A DNA stretch of 64,000 bases from Zhengitettix transpicula (taxonomy: Eukaryota; Arthropoda; Insecta; Orthoptera; Tetrigidae), in NCBI GenBank assembly GCA_037074705.1, contig CM073590.1, forward strand, positions 207,558,746 through 207,622,745. Reading direction: 5' to 3'. The notes under the pieces were generated by a model. The model searched no databases. It worked only from the letters and a program-made list of their open reading frames with translations, and was not told the DNA's origin. The first letter of the stretch is position 1; each line of letters opens with the position of its first letter. This document shows positions 62,380 through 64,000 of the stretch, piece after piece. The position numbers and the translations under genes were made by a program.

Positions 62380-62927
62380 CTGACAGAGCGAGCATCGCAG
62401 AAACATTACGACGAAGGTGTTATGAACAGGACGAGTGTGTTTATGTGGTGCAGGGACTTAGCGGAGGAAGAAAAAATTCATTACCGCAATTTCAGGCAAA
62501 AAATCATGGCCTCAGTGATGTGGGACTGAAAAGGCATAATTTTGGTGGAATTTCCGCCTCAGGTGGAGACAATCAATGCACAACGATATTGTAGACTCAA
62601 AACGAGCATTCAAAACAAAAGGAGGGCAATGCTGACGAGAGGAGTGTGCTTGTTTGCTCGACAACGTCCGTCCTCACACAGCCTTAGCCACCAAGGCGCT
62701 CTTGGACTCTTTTGGTTGGGATGTTGTCAACCGTATTACCGTGACTTGGCGCCTTCAGATCATATTTTCACCTCCGTGAAGGCCCACATTGGTGGAATTA
62801 AATTTTCAACTGACCAACAGGTGCAGAAAGAGGTTCTGAAGTGGCAGGAGAGTTCTTCGAGGAGGGCATAAAGAAGCTTGTGTCTACACGCATTGATCGG
62901 GATGGCGATTATGTGGGGGGAAAATAG
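62380..62927 (+). pseudogene. Mariner transposase pseudogene (internally deleted)
   Basis: The plus strand reads YDEGVMNRTSVFMWCRDL (second helix-turn-helix region), then directly KIMASVMWD (first catalytic Asp, codon 62524-62526), a TGA, KGIILVEFPPQVETINAQRY, a mutated region where HDNARPH should be (reads ARQRPSSH, so the second catalytic Asp is lost), YYRDLAPSD (third Asp kept), HIGGIKFSTDQQVQKEVLKW. After a frameshift near 62855 it reads FFEEGIKKLVSTRIDRDGDY and ends at TAG 62925-62927. The linker between DNA-binding and catalytic domains is deleted. TIRs were not identified. It is clearly inactive. Confidence 0.9.
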
Positions 62928-64000
62928 TCAACTAGCGTATCAACGATATCCTGTAACATTTTCAAATAACATCTTTCTAAGAAAATATAAAAATCTGGTA
63001 CACTTACTTTCTGAACACGCCTCGTGTATGGAATAATACGGTGCGCTATCTTGGAGAATTGGTGATGGAGAAAACTGCGTGAAACTATTTTCGTCTCCGG
63101 GACGATGCACGACAAAGATTTTTTCGTGGGGTTGATCTGTTTCTTTCAAACCAGAACTGGGGAAATGATATTTAATTGAGAATTGTGTCCCGCGTTTCAG
63201 CTACCAAACCAATCAGTGACTGTGAGGTTTTTATGTCAATAAGGAGAGACAGAATTGGGAATTAAACATCTCCCTCTTGAATTCGTAGCGTTCGCCTTCT
63301 GAATAATCCAGTGAAGCTCATAAATGTGTCGCCCAACAAAGTTAATCCTCGTGTGTGTGTGTGTGTGGAGGTGGACAGACGCTGAAGAGGCGGAAAAGAA
63401 TTGACCAGACCGCGAACAATAATAATTAAAAACGGAATCATTTTGTCCAGCATTCAGCACGGTTCGCTGGTAATTCTCACAGAATGATGTCAAAAAACTA
63501 ATCCCAGTTACGCGCAAGGTAAAATATTTTGGCCCTCGGATGTTCTCAACAACTAGATAAGGACTGAGGACTTTGTGAAATAAAATGGCAAAAACTGAAC
63601 AAATTAATAATGTAGCCGGATCATTTAGAAGAATATCACTGATATCAGAGAAATATAAAATAAGGAGCTCGTTACGAGTGCGAAGCTTCTGTTTCGCGTC
63701 CTGCGGAGATGAGTGTAAGGTGCATGTGTCCTGTCGCCTAGGTATCGGATCGATATGGGAAGCGTGAGTCATTAAGTGCAGAGCTCCCATTCATCGCCCC
63801 CCCCCCCCCTCCCACTGAGAAGCTAGCAAAAAGCAGCCCACATCGTGGTGGAGCCTTCGCCGCGAAAGCCTTCACGTACATTTGCATATCGCCTTTAATC
63901 TGTTCGTGGTTAAGGCGAGGGACGTCAAACACTTCCGCACAGGGAACTCAAGGCAGAAAAACACAAAATAACGCAATGCGCGTTGATGTCCACGAGCGAA
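62928..64000. other. Unannotated DNA to the window end
   Basis: A (GT)n tract lies at 63351-63367 and a C run of 13 at 63797-63809. The 184-codon minus-strand frame at 63236-63790 crosses the GT tract (HTHTHT) and has no domain; I regard it as chance. Confidence 0.35.
63351..63367. repeat. (GT)n microsatellite
   Basis: A short uninterrupted GT tract. Confidence 0.9.

Noticed and set aside
63236..63790. 184-codon minus-strand open frame
   Set aside because: Crosses a GT microsatellite (HTHTHT), has no domain and uneven composition; best explained by chance.
1..64000. CRISPR arrays, operons, rRNA genes, telomeric TTAGG repeats
   Set aside because: No regularly spaced direct repeats, no gene packing, no rRNA-like sequence and no TTAGG tandem array were seen.

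Overview
This window looks like a stretch of a large, repeat-rich insect nuclear genome. It is AT-rich and has long (TA)n and (AT)n(GT)n microsatellites. It carries decayed mariner, LINE, Penelope-like and LTR elements, tRNA-derived SINEs and a long-TIR MITE family. There is no bacterial-style gene packing, and no open frame longer than about 180 codons looks like a real protein. I cannot name the species; a cockroach- or termite-like large genome would fit, but that is a guess.

Layout. 1-6680: AT-rich non-coding DNA with CpG-rich patches, a compound microsatellite (3627-3692) and a G-quadruplex-type tract (5611-5639). 6681-7010: the only place I would consider a host gene start, a minus-strand CpG-rich block with a possible first coding exon ending at a GT donor. 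7579-8549: a minus-strand LTR with an adjacent tRNA-Lys-type primer binding site, next to a mariner deletion derivative (8557-8760). 9670-12930: a 47-bp tandem duplication, two tRNA-derived SINEs and two hairpin copies of a Penelope-type terminal repeat. 13-31 kb: mostly unannotatable sequence with one complete and one truncated copy of a GAGCGG-containing MITE (23610-24178; 25380-25690). 31-38 kb: several palindromic elements and the clearest retroelement coding remnant, a Penelope-like GIY-YIG endonuclease pseudogene (33158-33455) with its 3' end. 38-64 kb: LINE remnants (39170-39660, 55465-55920, 57700-57890, 58145-58735), a third MITE copy (48023-48644), a near-perfect hairpin (52984-53096) and a mariner transposase pseudogene (62380-62927).

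The genes do not work together as a system; almost everything recognisable is dead transposable-element material. The most interesting recurring signal is a CTGANGA - short stem - GAAAC pattern, like the conserved core of a hammerhead ribozyme. It recurs in the arms of three Penelope-type or palindromic repeats (10.4, 12.5 and 32.2 kb) and, degenerate, at the end of the Penelope fragment (33.6 kb). Hammerhead motifs are already known from Penelope-like elements, so this is probably a family trait seen here in decayed copies. I found no convincing undescribed system.
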